Part shown: positions 9,831 through 18,348 of the stretch, one piece after another
Position numbering within the stretch: position 1 is the stretch's first letter
Layout: every line of letters starts with the position of its first letter
Assembly: GCF_002300165.1 (NCBI RefSeq)
Contig: NZ_CM008277.1
Location: forward strand, 1-37,129
Length of the DNA: 37,129 nucleotides
DNA from: Streptomyces sp. Tue6028
GTDB lineage: Bacteria > Actinomycetota > Actinomycetes > Streptomycetales > Streptomycetaceae
Direction: 5' to 3'
Position numbers and translations under genes: made by a program
The notes under the pieces: model-generated
The model's input: the letters and a program-made list of their open reading frames with translations, nothing else
Databases searched by the model: none
Told to the model about the DNA's origin: nothing

Positions 9831-10625
9831 ATGGCAGGCATCACGGGGGCGTCCACGTGCGCGGACCACGACGGACGGGAGAGCGGGAGCGCTCGCGGGG
9901 CCAGGGCGACGGGCCCGGCCCGTCGGCGCGTCGGCCCGGTCGAGCCCGCACCGGTCCCGACGGACTCGGGCCCGGTCGGGGATCCGGCACCCCCCGCGCC
10001 CGGCGCGCCGGCGGACGGAGCCGTGTTCGTGGATGTGAGCGGTCGTCGGCGCGCATGGCTGCGCAGGATGGGCTGGATGGTCGCCGCGTCCTGCGTCTGC
10101 TTCGGGGCGACGCTCGCGGCGGTGGTGAGCGGCGCCGACTCGGCCGCTCCGCGACTCGCGCTGCCGGGTGGGGTGCGGGCCCACGAGAAGGCGGGCACCG
10201 GTGCGGCGACGCCGGGTGAAGGCCCCGGGCGCGGCGCCGTCCGGTCGCCGTCACTGTCGCCGGAGGGCGGTATCGGCGCGCCGCCCCGTCCATCCCAGGT
10301 CGACAGCGCGGACGGCGCGGTGCGTGCCGACGGTTCGTCCGCTCCGGCACCGGCCGGCACGGCCGCGCGGACACAGCCGCGTCCCGGCCCCTCAGGCAGC
10401 ACGGCCGCGCCCTCGCCGAGTCGTCGGTCGACCGCGACACCGCCGGGACCTTCCCCCACTCCCCCGGCGGGCGAGGCGACCGGTTCTCCCTCGGCCTCCG
10501 CCGGCGACGACCCGGCCGGCACCGGCGAGCCGTCGGCCTCGGCACCCGGCGGCGAACCCACCGAGGGCACGGCTTCGCCGGGCGCGCTGCTCGAACGGGT
10601 CTCGCTGCTCCTGGCATCGGGCTGA
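9831..10625 (+). CDS. Single-pass membrane protein with Pro/Ser/Ala-rich outer tail
   Basis: A 264-residue protein of unknown function. The first 60 residues are rich in Pro, Ala and Gly. A basic SGRRRAWLRRMG stretch then leads into one membrane helix (about 82-102, WMVAASCVCFGATLAAVVSG), followed by a long low-complexity Pro/Ser/Ala/Gly/Thr tail that is probably outside the cell. GAGGAGCGG just before ATG 9831 supports the start. From memory, proteins with this VSGRRRxxLRRxGW-plus-helix core often precede a polysaccharide deacetylase/glycosyltransferase gene in Streptomyces; no such gene follows here. It is convergent with the LLM gene, 17 bases away. Confidence 0.7.
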   Translation: MAGITGASTCADHDGRESGSARGARATGPARRRVGPVEPAPVPTDSGPVGDPAPPAPGAPADGAVFVDVSGRRRAWLRRMGWMVAASCVCFGATLAAVVSGADSAAPRLALPGGVRAHEKAGTGAATPGEGPGRGAVRSPSLSPEGGIGAPPRPSQVDSADGAVRADGSSAPAPAGTAARTQPRPGPSGSTAAPSPSRRSTATPPGPSPTPPAGEATGSPSASAGDDPAGTGEPSASAPGGEPTEGTASPGALLERVSLLLASG

Positions 10626-10642
10626 CGCCGCCGCGGCCAGGG

Positions 10643-11629
10643 TTACGAGGTGGCTGCGGGCCGTGTGTCCTGCCGTAGGCCGGCCAGCGCCGTGAGCGTG
10701 CGTTCTCCGGCCGGGTCGCCCGCGGTGGCGGGCACCAGGGCGATCTCGTCGAGTCCTGCCGCTGCATAGGCGTCGACGCGGGCTCGTACGGCGGTCGCGT
10801 CTCCCACCAGGGCGACGGTGGAGGCCGCCTCGGGAGGAAGCGCGGCGAGCAGTGCTTCGGGGCTCGCTCCGGAGCGCGCCAGCTCGACCGTCCCGCCGAA
10901 GCCCGCCTCGGCGAACACGTCGCTGTAGCCCGGCACCGTCAGATAGCCGACGATGCTCCGCAGGATCTGGGTCAGCGATTCCGGCCGCGGGTCCACGGCG
11001 GCGGGCAGCCAGGCGGCGAGCCGGGGCGGCGTGCGGCCCAGGTCGGCGGCGGCAGCGATGAGTTTGGCGCGCAACGCGACGACCTGGTCCGGGGAGACGA
11101 CGTCGAGCAGCATGCGGTCGGCGTGTCCGGCCGCGGCGGCGATCGCCCGGTCCCCGAAGGCGGCGACCGTGAGCGGCCCGCCGGGCGGCCGCTGGCGGCG
11201 CCGGAACACGCTGCCGGGCACGACCGCTTCTCCCGGCCGGCCGTGCATCAGCGCGCGCACCGCCTCGGCGGCGCGCGCCAGTTCGGCCGCGGGCCGAATG
11301 CGGGGACGGCCGTGCACGCCTTCCACGACACGCTTGCTGGAGGTGCCCAGCGCCACCCCGACCGGTCGTCCGACGACGGCCGCGGCCGAGGCGGCGCCTC
11401 TGACGACGGTGAAGGGGTCGCGGACGGACACGGGCACCGGACCTGCCGTCAGTGCGACCTGCTCGGTGACCTGCCCGATGGCCGTGGCGAGCACGAACGC
11501 GTCCCACGTGGGCCCCTCGCCGGCCCACACCTCCCCGTATCCGAGCCGGTCGGCGAGTGCCGCGACCCGCAGGGGCTCGTCGACCGGGCTGTCGTCCTCT
11601 CGCGCCGCCGCGACCACGCTGATCTCCAT
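10643..11629 (-). CDS. LLM class flavin-dependent oxidoreductase
   Basis: A 328-residue luciferase-like monooxygenase (TIM barrel). Visible family features are the N-terminal EISVVAAA strand, the RLGYGEVWAGEGPTWDAF block and the TEQVALTAGPVPVSVRDPF block. A GRPVGVALGTSSKRVVEGVHGR loop and a C-terminal AGLDEIALVPAT strand also fit. Such enzymes use reduced FMN or F420; the FVLA-type start region and the actinomycete context make F420 plausible but unproven. The start is ambiguous between ATG 11629 and GTG 11638, with no clear ribosome site for either. It lies 84 bases downstream of the broken M19 gene on the same strand. Confidence 0.85.
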   Translation of the reverse strand: MEISVVAAAREDDSPVDEPLRVAALADRLGYGEVWAGEGPTWDAFVLATAIGQVTEQVALTAGPVPVSVRDPFTVVRGAASAAAVVGRPVGVALGTSSKRVVEGVHGRPRIRPAAELARAAEAVRALMHGRPGEAVVPGSVFRRRQRPPGGPLTVAAFGDRAIAAAAGHADRMLLDVVSPDQVVALRAKLIAAAADLGRTPPRLAAWLPAAVDPRPESLTQILRSIVGYLTVPGYSDVFAEAGFGGTVELARSGASPEALLAALPPEAASTVALVGDATAVRARVDAYAAAGLDEIALVPATAGDPAGERTLTALAGLRQDTRPAATS

Positions 11630-11713
11630 GGCCGCCACGCTAGTGACCGGCGGCCCGGGGACGAAAGGGTGCCGCCCGCCGCGGAGACCTGGCGGGACGC
11701 GAGGAGACGGCGC

Positions 11714-12475
11714 TCAGCCGGAGGTCTCCGGGGCCCAGACGCGTTCCGCGTAGTCCAGGAAGTTACGGCCCATGATCTTCTCGATGCGTTCGGAGCGGTA
11801 CCCGCGGCGTTCCAGGAGCCTGATCAGCTCCCGGAACTGCTCCACCCCGCGCAGGTCGAGCACGAAGGGCAGCGTGTCGCTGCGCTCCCCCGCCGCGCCG
11901 ACCCCGGCCGCACGGCGCAGTTCCACGTGCTCGGCGAGCCTGTCGCGGTACGCGTCGAGGTCGTCGATGGTCGTGACGGTCCCGTCCGTGCCGATGCCGA
12001 CGTGGTCCTCGCCGCACACGTTCACCGCGTGGTCGATGTGTTCGACGACGTCCGCAGCACAGGCGTGTCCCGAGGTGTTGAGGAAGGGCATGAAGTAGAT
12101 GCCCACGAAGCCGCCGCGGGAGGCCACCAGGCGCAGTTCCTCGTCGGTCTTGTTGCGGGGCAGGTCGGCGAGCGCGCGGCAGCCGGTGTGGTTGACGGAC
12201 ACCGGGACGCGCGAACTCCGTGCGGCGTCGAGACAGGTGTTCTCGCCGCTGTGGGAGAGGTCGACCATGAGGTGGTGGTCATTGAGCGCGTCGACCAGGC
12301 GGCGGCCGAAGTCGGTCAGGCCCCGGTTGTCCGGTGCCATCGAGCCGTCGCCGATGTGGTTGGCCTGGTTGTACGTCAGCTGGACGACACGGACGCCGAG
12401 TTCCGCGAAGGTGGCGACGCGCCCGGTGTCCTCGCCCACGGCCACGGCGTTCTGGAAGCCGCCCGGCGCCGTCAC
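11714..12475 (-). pseudogene. Membrane dipeptidase (peptidase M19), N-terminus missing
   Basis: The last 253 or so residues of an M19 renal-dipeptidase-like protein. Seen are GGFQNAVAVGED, LGVRVVQLTYNQANHIGDG, DLSHSGENTCLDA (metal His), VNHTGCRAL (second metal His), RNKTDEEL, DHVGIGTDG and a C-terminal MGRNFLDYAERV. Family members are about 330-390 residues. The first 100 or so, with the first strand of the barrel and its metal-binding HxD-type motif, are absent. The recognisable sequence starts at about 12461, only about 60 bases from the divergent DJ-1 gene. A GTG at 12475 could in principle start a short product, but half of the binuclear zinc site would be missing. Deletion of the front half is the simplest reading. 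Confidence 0.78.
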
Positions 12476-12523
12476 ACCGCCACCGCCCTCCACACCCGGT
12501 GCCGCGCTGCCATGATGGGGCCC

Positions 12524-13282
12524 ATGCGCGTGCTGATGCCGGTCCCCGACCACGACTTCGACGTCACCGAAGTCGCCGTGCCCTGGCGGCTGTTGACCGA
12601 GGCGGGACACGAAGTCGTCCTCGCGACGGAGCACGCGGGCACCCGTCCCGCGGCCGACCCGCGACTGCTCACCGGCGTGCTGTTCGGGCAGCTCGGCGCC
12701 GAACCGGAACCCCGGACGTACTACCGGCAGCTCACCGAGGCGCCCGAGTTCCGTCGCACCGTCTCCTGGGCGGACCTGGACGTGGCGGAGTACGACGGTC
12801 TGCTCCTGCCCGGCGGGCACGCGCCCGGCATGCGCCAGTACCTCGGCTCGGCCGTGCTCCAGCGGCGGATCGCCGACTTCTGGGCGCTGCGACGCCCCGT
12901 CGGCGCGATCTGCCACGGCGTCCTCGTGCTCGCCCGCGCCCAGGATCCCGCGACCGGACGCAGCGTCCTGGCCGACCGCCGCACGACCTGTCTGCCCAAG
13001 TACATGGAACGGACGGCCTACTTCACCTCCGCCTGGCGGCTCGGCCGCTACTACCGCACCTACCCCGCCTACGTGGAGGACGAGGTCAGGTCGGCGCTCA
13101 CCGACCCCGGCACCCAGTTCGTGCGCGGCCCGCGCACGCTGACACGGCGCGGTACCGCGGGCGACGACACACACGCCTTCGTCGTCCGGGACGGCCACTA
13201 CCTCTCGGCCCGCTGGCCGGGGGACGCCTACCTCTTCGGCCGCCGGTTCCTCGCCCTCCTCCAGGACACGGACGGGCGTTAG
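12524..13282 (+). CDS. DJ-1/PfpI (class I glutamine amidotransferase-like) family protein
   Basis: A 252-residue DJ-1/PfpI protein. It opens with MRVLMPVPDHDFDVTEVAVP and has the YDGLLLPGGHAPGMRQY strand-loop. The nucleophile elbow is AICHG with Cys130, and the acidic partner may be one of the Glu/Asp residues in the first strands. Members include chaperone-like glyoxalase/protease and hydratase types; it is longer than human DJ-1 because of the insert around 140-210. ATG 12524 gives the family N-terminus, while ATG 12512 and 12515 are in frame and nearly as good. The front lies against the broken dipeptidase, so its promoter may be new. Its TAG overlaps the TAA of the convergent NADH dehydrogenase gene in the tetramer TTAG. 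Confidence 0.87.
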   Translation: MRVLMPVPDHDFDVTEVAVPWRLLTEAGHEVVLATEHAGTRPAADPRLLTGVLFGQLGAEPEPRTYYRQLTEAPEFRRTVSWADLDVAEYDGLLLPGGHAPGMRQYLGSAVLQRRIADFWALRRPVGAICHGVLVLARAQDPATGRSVLADRRTTCLPKYMERTAYFTSAWRLGRYYRTYPAYVEDEVRSALTDPGTQFVRGPRTLTRRGTAGDDTHAFVVRDGHYLSARWPGDAYLFGRRFLALLQDTDGR

Positions 13283-14625
13283 CCGCGGACGCGGGCGGTT
13301 ACTTCCTCCCGCGTCAGATACATGTCCGTGTGCTCGAAGTCCCGCAGACTGCCCTCACGGTCGTCGAGGAACCCGGTGCGCACGAAGTCGTCGCCGGCGA
13401 CCGCGTTGAGCAGCCAGTTCACGCCGGTCCGGAACCGGGCGGTACCGGTGCGCAGGGCGTACAGGTGATACCCGCGGGCCACGACCTGCGCGGGCACGCC
13501 CTTCAGGTCGATGCCGAGCGGCTTGGACACCGCGTCGTGCCCGCCGAGGTCGACGACGAGCCCGAGGTCCTTGTGCCGGTACGGAGCCGTCGGCTGCCCG
13601 CGCAGCAGGGCCGTGACGTTCCTCGCCGCGTGCCGGCCCTGCCGTGCGGCGTGCTGGGCGGTCGGCACGCAGTACGAGCCGTCGCCCTTGGCGAGGTCGG
13701 GCACGGCCGCCGCGTCGCCCAGCGCGAGGACCCCGTCCAGACCCGGCACCTCGAAGTCGGGTCCGGCGAGGATCCGGCCGCGCACGGTCTCCGCGCCCAG
13801 CGAGTCGACCAGGGGGCTCGCCGCGACACCGGCCGTCCACACCAAGGTGCGCGAGGGCAGCACCCGGCCGTCGGTCAGGGTGACCTTGTCCTCGGTGACG
13901 GAGGCGACGGACGTCTTGAGCGAGATGCGCACCCCGCGTTCGCTCAGCATGCGCAGGGCACTTGCGCCCAGCCGGTCGCCGAGCTCGGGCAGCAGCTTGG
14001 GGGCGACGTCGACCAGATGCCACTGGATGAGGCCCGGGTCGAGACGCGGGTGGTAGCGCTTGGCCGCGGCGGTGGTGAGGCGTTGCAGGCAGGCCGCGGT
14101 CTCGGTGCCCGCGTAACCGCCCCCGACCACCACGAACTGAAGCCGTGCCGTCCGCTCCGCCTCGTCCGACGTGGCCGCCGCCAGGTCGAGTTGGCCGATG
14201 ACGTGGTCGCGCAGGCACACGGCCTGGGCGAGTGTCTTCATCCCGCGCGCCTCGTCCAGCAGGCCCGGGATGTCGAAGGTGCGCGTCACACTGCCGGGGG
14301 TGAGGAGCAGGTAGTCGTACGACACGTCGACCAGCTCGCCGGTGATCTTGCGGACGACGCACACCTTGGCCTCGGGGTCGACGCCGATCACGCTGCCCGG
14401 CAGGAGCGCGGTGCGGCGCAGGATCCGGCGCAGCGAGGGCGCCACGGACTGCGGGGTGACGACACCGGCGGCGACATGCGGGAGCAGGGGCAGATAGAGC
14501 TGGTAGTCGGTCGGGCTGACGAGGGTGATCCGGGCCTCGCCGGGGGCGAGCGACCGCTCCAGTCCCCGCGCGGCCTCGACACCGGCGAAACCTCCGCCGA
14601 CGACGACGATGTTCGGTGCGTCCAT
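13279..14625 (-). CDS. Type II NADH:quinone oxidoreductase-like FAD/NAD(P) protein
   Basis: A 448-residue two-dinucleotide-binding oxidoreductase. The FAD Rossmann motif is VVVGGGFAGVEAA at about 6-18; the NAD motif is VVVGGGYAGTETA near 170. LVWTAGVAAS and VLALGDAAAVPD (the FAD ribityl-contacting Gly-Asp) follow, then a C-terminal amphipathic membrane-binding region. This is the NDH-2 layout: a peripheral enzyme passing electrons from NADH to menaquinone without pumping protons. ATG 14625 is preceded by GAGAGG at seven bases. It overlaps the DJ-1 gene tail to tail. Related carotenoid- or sulfide-quinone-like reductases are a less likely alternative. Confidence 0.88.
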   Translation of the reverse strand: MDAPNIVVVGGGFAGVEAARGLERSLAPGEARITLVSPTDYQLYLPLLPHVAAGVVTPQSVAPSLRRILRRTALLPGSVIGVDPEAKVCVVRKITGELVDVSYDYLLLTPGSVTRTFDIPGLLDEARGMKTLAQAVCLRDHVIGQLDLAAATSDEAERTARLQFVVVGGGYAGTETAACLQRLTTAAAKRYHPRLDPGLIQWHLVDVAPKLLPELGDRLGASALRMLSERGVRISLKTSVASVTEDKVTLTDGRVLPSRTLVWTAGVAASPLVDSLGAETVRGRILAGPDFEVPGLDGVLALGDAAAVPDLAKGDGSYCVPTAQHAARQGRHAARNVTALLRGQPTAPYRHKDLGLVVDLGGHDAVSKPLGIDLKGVPAQVVARGYHLYALRTGTARFRTGVNWLLNAVAGDDFVRTGFLDDREGSLRDFEHTDMYLTREEVTARVRG

Positions 14626-14993
14626 CCGAGCGCCTCTCTCCCTGTGGGGACACCGCGAGCCCAGGCTCACACGGGGCGGCCGCACATGCCACCCCGCATC
14701 GCACGGGACCGGTGGGGCAGCAGGGACGACCGGCGGGGGCGGGGGAGGTGATCCGTGGGGGAGAGACGGCGGTCCCCGGGGGAAGAAGAGACGCACGCGA
14801 TTCTCTACCGATCAGTAACTGACGCTTCCCCCTTCGTACATCCTCAGGCACGATCATCACTGCCGCGGCGACGGGGCAGTGACCCCGCCGCCGCGGCACC
14901 AGCGGCGGGCGACAGTGGTCCCCCGCCGTTCCGACACGAGCAGGGCGAGGGTCCCGGTACCCCCGCCGCTCCGACACGAGTCAGGGGACGGGC
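14626..14993. other. Divergent intergenic region with short direct repeats
   Basis: This 368-base stretch separates the NDH-2 gene from the secreted phosphatase gene. It holds a relatively AT-rich patch around 14800-14850 (TTCTCTACCGATCAGTAACT), a likely place for promoters, though no convincing -35/-10 pair was found. Two copies of CCCCGCCGYTCCGACACGAG follow at 14921-14940 and 14961-14980, exactly 40 bases apart. A GGGGACGGG ribosome site lies before 14994. No coding region was supported. Confidence 0.6.
14921..14985 (+). repeat. Two direct repeats, 40-base period, upstream of the phosphatase gene
   Basis: CCCCGCCGTTCCGACACGAG at 14921-14940 recurs at 14961-14980 with one mismatch (T to C), and both are followed by CAGG-like bases. 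The second ends 13 bases before the start codon, so the copies lie in the 5' leader or promoter. Confidence 0.75.
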
Positions 14994-15635
14994 ATGGCAG
15001 GACGTGGCGTGGGGCGCAGGACGGTCGTTGTCTCGGCGGTCGTGGCACTGGGCATCGGCGGAACCGTCAGCGCGGCCGGATCCGCCACCGCGGCTCCGGC
15101 CCGGGCGACGGCGAGCACGGCGGCGGCCACCACGGCGTCGGTCGACTACGCCACCTGGCAGCGCGACGTCCGCGCCGTCATCGACCAGGCCGTGCCGTAC
15201 GTCGAACAGCGCACCGCGCACGCCGACGGGCAGAAGCTCGCGATCGTCTTCGACATCGACAACACCACGCTGGAGACCGACTTCCACCCCTGGTACCAGC
15301 TGCCCACCCCGGCGGTCGCGCCCTCGCTGGAACTCGCCCGCTACGCGCGCTCGCGGGGCGTCGACATCTTCTTCGTCACCGCGCGCCCCGGCATCATCGC
15401 GAGCGAGACGAAGTGGAACCTGAAGGCCGTCGGCTACCCGGTCTCCGGCCTGTACGTCCGGGATCTGCCGGACCTCTTCGACGAGGTCAGCGCCTACAAG
15501 ACCGGCAAGCGGGCGCAGATAGAGGCCCTCGGGTACACGATCATCGCCAACGTCGGCAACAACACCACCGATCTCGTCGGCGGCCACGCGGAGCGCACGT
15601 TCAAGCTCCCCGACTACGACGGTCAGTTGTCCTGA
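14994..15635 (+). CDS. Secreted HAD-family acid phosphatase
   Basis: A 213-residue protein with a signal peptide (about 1-34: GRRTVVVSAVVALGIGG, cleavage near ATA-AP) and an Ala/Thr linker. A HAD class III/plant VSP-like acid phosphatase domain follows, with Asp87 and Asp89 in VFDIDNTTLE as nucleophile and acid. IFFVTARPG is motif II, and Lys near YKTGKR and NVGNNTTDL are motifs III/IV. The Asp expected in motif IV reads as Asn-Asn followed by TTD, a mild departure. It acts outside the cell or at the membrane, probably scavenging phosphate. GGGGACGGG precedes the ATG. The PPOX gene follows 87 bases later on the same strand. Confidence 0.85.
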   Translation: MAGRGVGRRTVVVSAVVALGIGGTVSAAGSATAAPARATASTAAATTASVDYATWQRDVRAVIDQAVPYVEQRTAHADGQKLAIVFDIDNTTLETDFHPWYQLPTPAVAPSLELARYARSRGVDIFFVTARPGIIASETKWNLKAVGYPVSGLYVRDLPDLFDEVSAYKTGKRAQIEALGYTIIANVGNNTTDLVGGHAERTFKLPDYDGQLS

Positions 15636-15722
15636 CCTCGCGGCCGCAGGGACGGTCGCCGGGGTCCGTGCGGTTCGCGCGCGCAGGGGGCCGCCCGGTG
15701 GAGGCGGCATAGACTGCCGACC

Positions 15723-16109
15723 ATGGACGAGGCCTCGCTGGACAAGCTCGGTTCGGGCAAGTACCTGCTGATCACCAGCTACCGCAAGAACGGGACCGGT
15801 GTCGCGACGCCCGTATGGGTGGTGCGTGACGGCACGGCACTCGGCGCGTGGACCGCCGCGGACTCCTGGAAGGTGAAGCGGATCCGCAACCGGGGCGACG
15901 TCCTGGTCGGCCCCTGCGACGCGCGCGGCAGGCCGACCGGTGACCAGGTGCCCGCCACGGCCGAGATCGTCGACGCCGAGGCGACCGCCCGTTACCGGCA
16001 GCTGATCGCCCGCAAGTACGGTGTCGTCGGCCGTCTCACCCTCTTCGGCAGCCGGCTGCGCCGCGGCGAGACCGGCACGATCGGCATTCGCATCACCCCG
16101 GCGTCCTGA
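15723..16109 (+). CDS. PPOX-class F420-dependent oxidoreductase/biliverdin-reductase-like protein
   Basis: A 128-residue split-barrel flavin/deazaflavin protein. It has the family pattern KYLLITSYRKNGTGVATPVW at the N-terminus, AWTAADSWKVKRIRNRGDVL in the middle and a C-terminal KYGVVGRL. The Lys/Arg-rich SWKVKRIRN strip contacts the cofactor phosphate in FDOR-B/PPOX relatives. These reduce F420-linked substrates or bind FMN or heme; the exact substrate is unknown. It is followed 7 bases later by a strong perfect hairpin terminator. Confidence 0.85.
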   Translation: MDEASLDKLGSGKYLLITSYRKNGTGVATPVWVVRDGTALGAWTAADSWKVKRIRNRGDVLVGPCDARGRPTGDQVPATAEIVDAEATARYRQLIARKYGVVGRLTLFGSRLRRGETGTIGIRITPAS

Positions 16110-16116
16110 CCTTCAC

Positions 16117-16152
16117 AGGCGCGGGGCCCGGCACTCGCCGGGCCCCGCGCCT
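16117..16152 (+). terminator. Perfect 16-bp hairpin terminator
   Basis: AGGCGCGGGGCCCGGC at 16117-16132 is perfectly complementary to 16137-16152, with loop ACTC. It lies directly after the PPOX stop. No U-tract is obvious beyond a short GTTG, as in many Streptomyces terminators. Confidence 0.92.
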
Positions 16153-16299
16153 GTTGCGTTCGCACGGCGACCCGGCCCCGCCGCAGCGACAGCCTCTGTC
16201 GACCTCTGATTGACAGGCGCATGACATCCATCTGGCTAGGTCGCGCCTGTGCGGATGTGCGTGGTGCGGGAGTTGGCCGGAAGTGTTCTGCCTGAGGCG

Positions 16300-16328
16300 T
16301 TGACTAGAAAGCGCTTACCCCATACGTT
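16300..16328 (+). promoter_or_regulatory. Pectate-lyase promoter with internal LacI-type operator
   Basis: TTGACT at 16300-16305 and TACGTT at 16323-16328 are 17 bases apart. Between them sits the palindrome AAGCGCTT (16309-16316) inside GAAAGCGCTTAC, the core of CebR/LacI-family operators found before secreted carbohydrase genes in Streptomyces. A repressor there would block RNA polymerase directly. The leader to the start at 16522 is about 185 bases. Confidence 0.7.
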
Positions 16329-16521
16329 CCCGTTCAGTAGCGTGACCCGCGTGTGACATCTCGTATACGAGACATCAGATCTCCGAGCCGCACCACCTGC
16401 GCAAGTCAACGCACCTGACCTTCGGTGAGTCCCGTACGGGCATGTCACGCGCCGCACGATGTTCAGAAATGCACACGGAGTTCACAAGTACGACCCGGCA
16501 TTCCTGAAGGGACACACCCGC

Positions 16522-17502
16522 ATGCGTACTCGCCCCCCACAACGTCGCTCGCGCCGGCTGGTGCTCGCGGCGGCCACGACGGCGGCACTTGCCGCCGCCA
16601 CGGTCCTCGTCCTCCCGCAGTCCGCGGGCGCTGCCGAGTCCTCACCGGTCGGCTTCGGTGCCGGGACCACCGGCGGCGGCAGCGCGTCCGCCGTGACCGT
16701 CACCACGCTCAGCGCCTTCAAGACGGCCGTCACCGGCAACACGGCCAAGGTCGTCAAGGTGAGCGGTCTGATCCCGCTGAGCGGCCAGGTCGACATCGGC
16801 TCCAACACCACGGTCCTGGGCGTCGGTTCGGCGTCCGGATTCACCGGCGGCGGACTGCGCCTGAAGAAGGTGACCAACGTCGTCGTCCGCAACCTCGCCA
16901 TCGGCAAGCCGGTCGCGCCCGCCGACGCCATCACCGTGCAGGCGTCGACCAAGGTGTGGATCGACCACAACGCGTTCTCGTCCGACCGCGATCACGGAAA
17001 GGACTACTACGACGGTCTGGTCGACATCAACCACGGCTCCGACCAGGTCACCGTCTCCTGGAACACCTTCAAGAACCACTACAAGGGTTCGCTCGTCGGG
17101 CACAGCGACAGCAACGCGAGCGAGGACGTCGGGCACCTGCGGGTGACGTACCACCACAACTGGTTCGACAACGTCAACTCGCGTATCCCCAGCCTGCGTT
17201 TCGGCACCGGTCACTTCTACGACAACTACGTCGTCGGGGCCGAGACCGCCGTGCACTCGCGCATGGGGGCCCAGATGCTCGTCCAGAACAACGTCTTCCG
17301 CGACACCGAGGTCGCCGTCACCACCAGCCGGGACAGCGACGAGGACGGCTACGCCAACCTCACCGGCAACGACCTCGGCGGAGCCGCCACCGAGATCTCA
17401 CGGGTGGGCACCTTCACCACCCCGCCCTACAGCTACACCGCCGAGCCCGCCTCGACCGTCGTCGCGTCGGTCACCTCGGGCGCCGGCACCGGAAAGCTCT
17501 GA
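16522..17502 (+). CDS. Secreted pectate lyase, polysaccharide lyase family 1
   Basis: A 326-residue enzyme. A long signal peptide (about 1-38) has RRSRRLVLAAATTAALAAA and ends SAGA-AE; the RRSRR is Tat-like but weak. The mature part is a right-handed parallel beta-helix with the pectate lyase marks KVWIDHNAFSSD (vWiDH block, near 145-156), DGLVDINHGSDQVTVSW (calcium Asp), YHHNWF and RIPSLRFG with the catalytic Arg near 221-226. It cleaves polygalacturonate by beta-elimination outside the cell. Start 16522 has GAAGGGA nine bases upstream; an earlier in-frame ATG at 16459 would precede the signal peptide. PL3 follows 29 bases later, so the two form an operon. Confidence 0.92.
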   Translation: MRTRPPQRRSRRLVLAAATTAALAAATVLVLPQSAGAAESSPVGFGAGTTGGGSASAVTVTTLSAFKTAVTGNTAKVVKVSGLIPLSGQVDIGSNTTVLGVGSASGFTGGGLRLKKVTNVVVRNLAIGKPVAPADAITVQASTKVWIDHNAFSSDRDHGKDYYDGLVDINHGSDQVTVSWNTFKNHYKGSLVGHSDSNASEDVGHLRVTYHHNWFDNVNSRIPSLRFGTGHFYDNYVVGAETAVHSRMGAQMLVQNNVFRDTEVAVTTSRDSDEDGYANLTGNDLGGAATEISRVGTFTTPPYSYTAEPASTVVASVTSGAGTGKL

Positions 17503-17531
17503 CCCCCACACCCGGAAGAAGGAATCGGGAC

Positions 17532-18341
17532 ATGACTCCCTCGGTACGTCCGCGCGCCCGTCGGCGCGCACTCATCGGCACCCTGGCCGCACTCGGCCTC
17601 ACCTCCACCACGTTCCTGGCGAGCGGGCTGGCGGGCACCGCCGACGCGGCCGCGGCCTGGCCGACCCCCACCACCAGCGTGCCCGTCGGCTCGACCATCT
17701 CGGTCTCGGGCACGTACGACGGCAAGCTCCAGCGCTTCTACGGCAGCGGCGATCTCGGCGACGGCGGCCAGTCCGAGGACCAGGACCCCCTGTTCAACCT
17801 GGCGGACGGTGCCGTCCTCAAGAACGTCGTCATCGGCTCTCCGGGCGCCGACGGCATCCACTGTGCGGGCAGTTGCACCCTGCAGAACGTGTGGTGGGAG
17901 GACGTCGGCGAGGACGCGGCCTCGTTCAAGGGCAAGTCGTCGTCCGCCACGTACACCGTCACCGGCGGCGGCGCGAAGTCCGCCTCGGACAAGGTGTTCC
18001 AGTTCAACGGCGCCGGAAAGCTCACCGTGACCGGCTTCCAGGTGTCCGACTTCGGCAAGCTGGTGCGGAGTTGCGGCAACTGCTCGACGCAGTACAAGCG
18101 CACCATCGTGGTCAGCGACGTGGATGTCACGGCGCCCGGCAAGTCGATCGTCGGCATCAACACCAACTACGGCGACACGGCCACGCTGAGCAAGATCCGC
18201 ATCCACGGCGACAGCAGCAAGAAGATCAAACCGTGTGTCCGCTACACGGGCAACAACACCGGTGCGGAGCCCAAGGAGACCGGCAGCGGCCCGGACGGCA
18301 CGTACTGCAAGTACGCGACGTCCGACATCACCTACGGCTGA
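17532..18341 (+). CDS. Secreted pectate lyase, polysaccharide lyase family 3
   Basis: A 269-residue protein with a signal peptide (about 1-38, RRRALIGTLAALGLTSTTFL, ending ADA-AA). A PL3 (PelC/Pel-15-like) short parallel beta-helix follows: ADGAVLKNVVIGSPGADGIH, CTLQNVWWEDVGEDAASFKG (acidic calcium-binding strip), DKVFQFNGAG and DFGKLVRSCGNC. PL3 enzymes have a Lys/Arg catalytic pair and calcium at the acidic strip; Lys in ASFKG and Arg in KLVRS are candidates. Several cysteines may form disulfides. GAAGGAA precedes the ATG. It is cotranscribed with PL1, giving two fold families for the same polymer, and a perfect hairpin ends the unit. Confidence 0.92.
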   Translation: MTPSVRPRARRRALIGTLAALGLTSTTFLASGLAGTADAAAAWPTPTTSVPVGSTISVSGTYDGKLQRFYGSGDLGDGGQSEDQDPLFNLADGAVLKNVVIGSPGADGIHCAGSCTLQNVWWEDVGEDAASFKGKSSSATYTVTGGGAKSASDKVFQFNGAGKLTVTGFQVSDFGKLVRSCGNCSTQYKRTIVVSDVDVTAPGKSIVGINTNYGDTATLSKIRIHGDSSKKIKPCVRYTGNNTGAEPKETGSGPDGTYCKYATSDITYG

Positions 18342-18348
18342 GGGCGCA

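Noticed and set aside
11123..13282. A 719-residue plus-strand protein ending in the DJ-1 domain
   Set aside because: Its first two-thirds are the antisense of the LLM and M19 genes; the real protein starts at about 12524.
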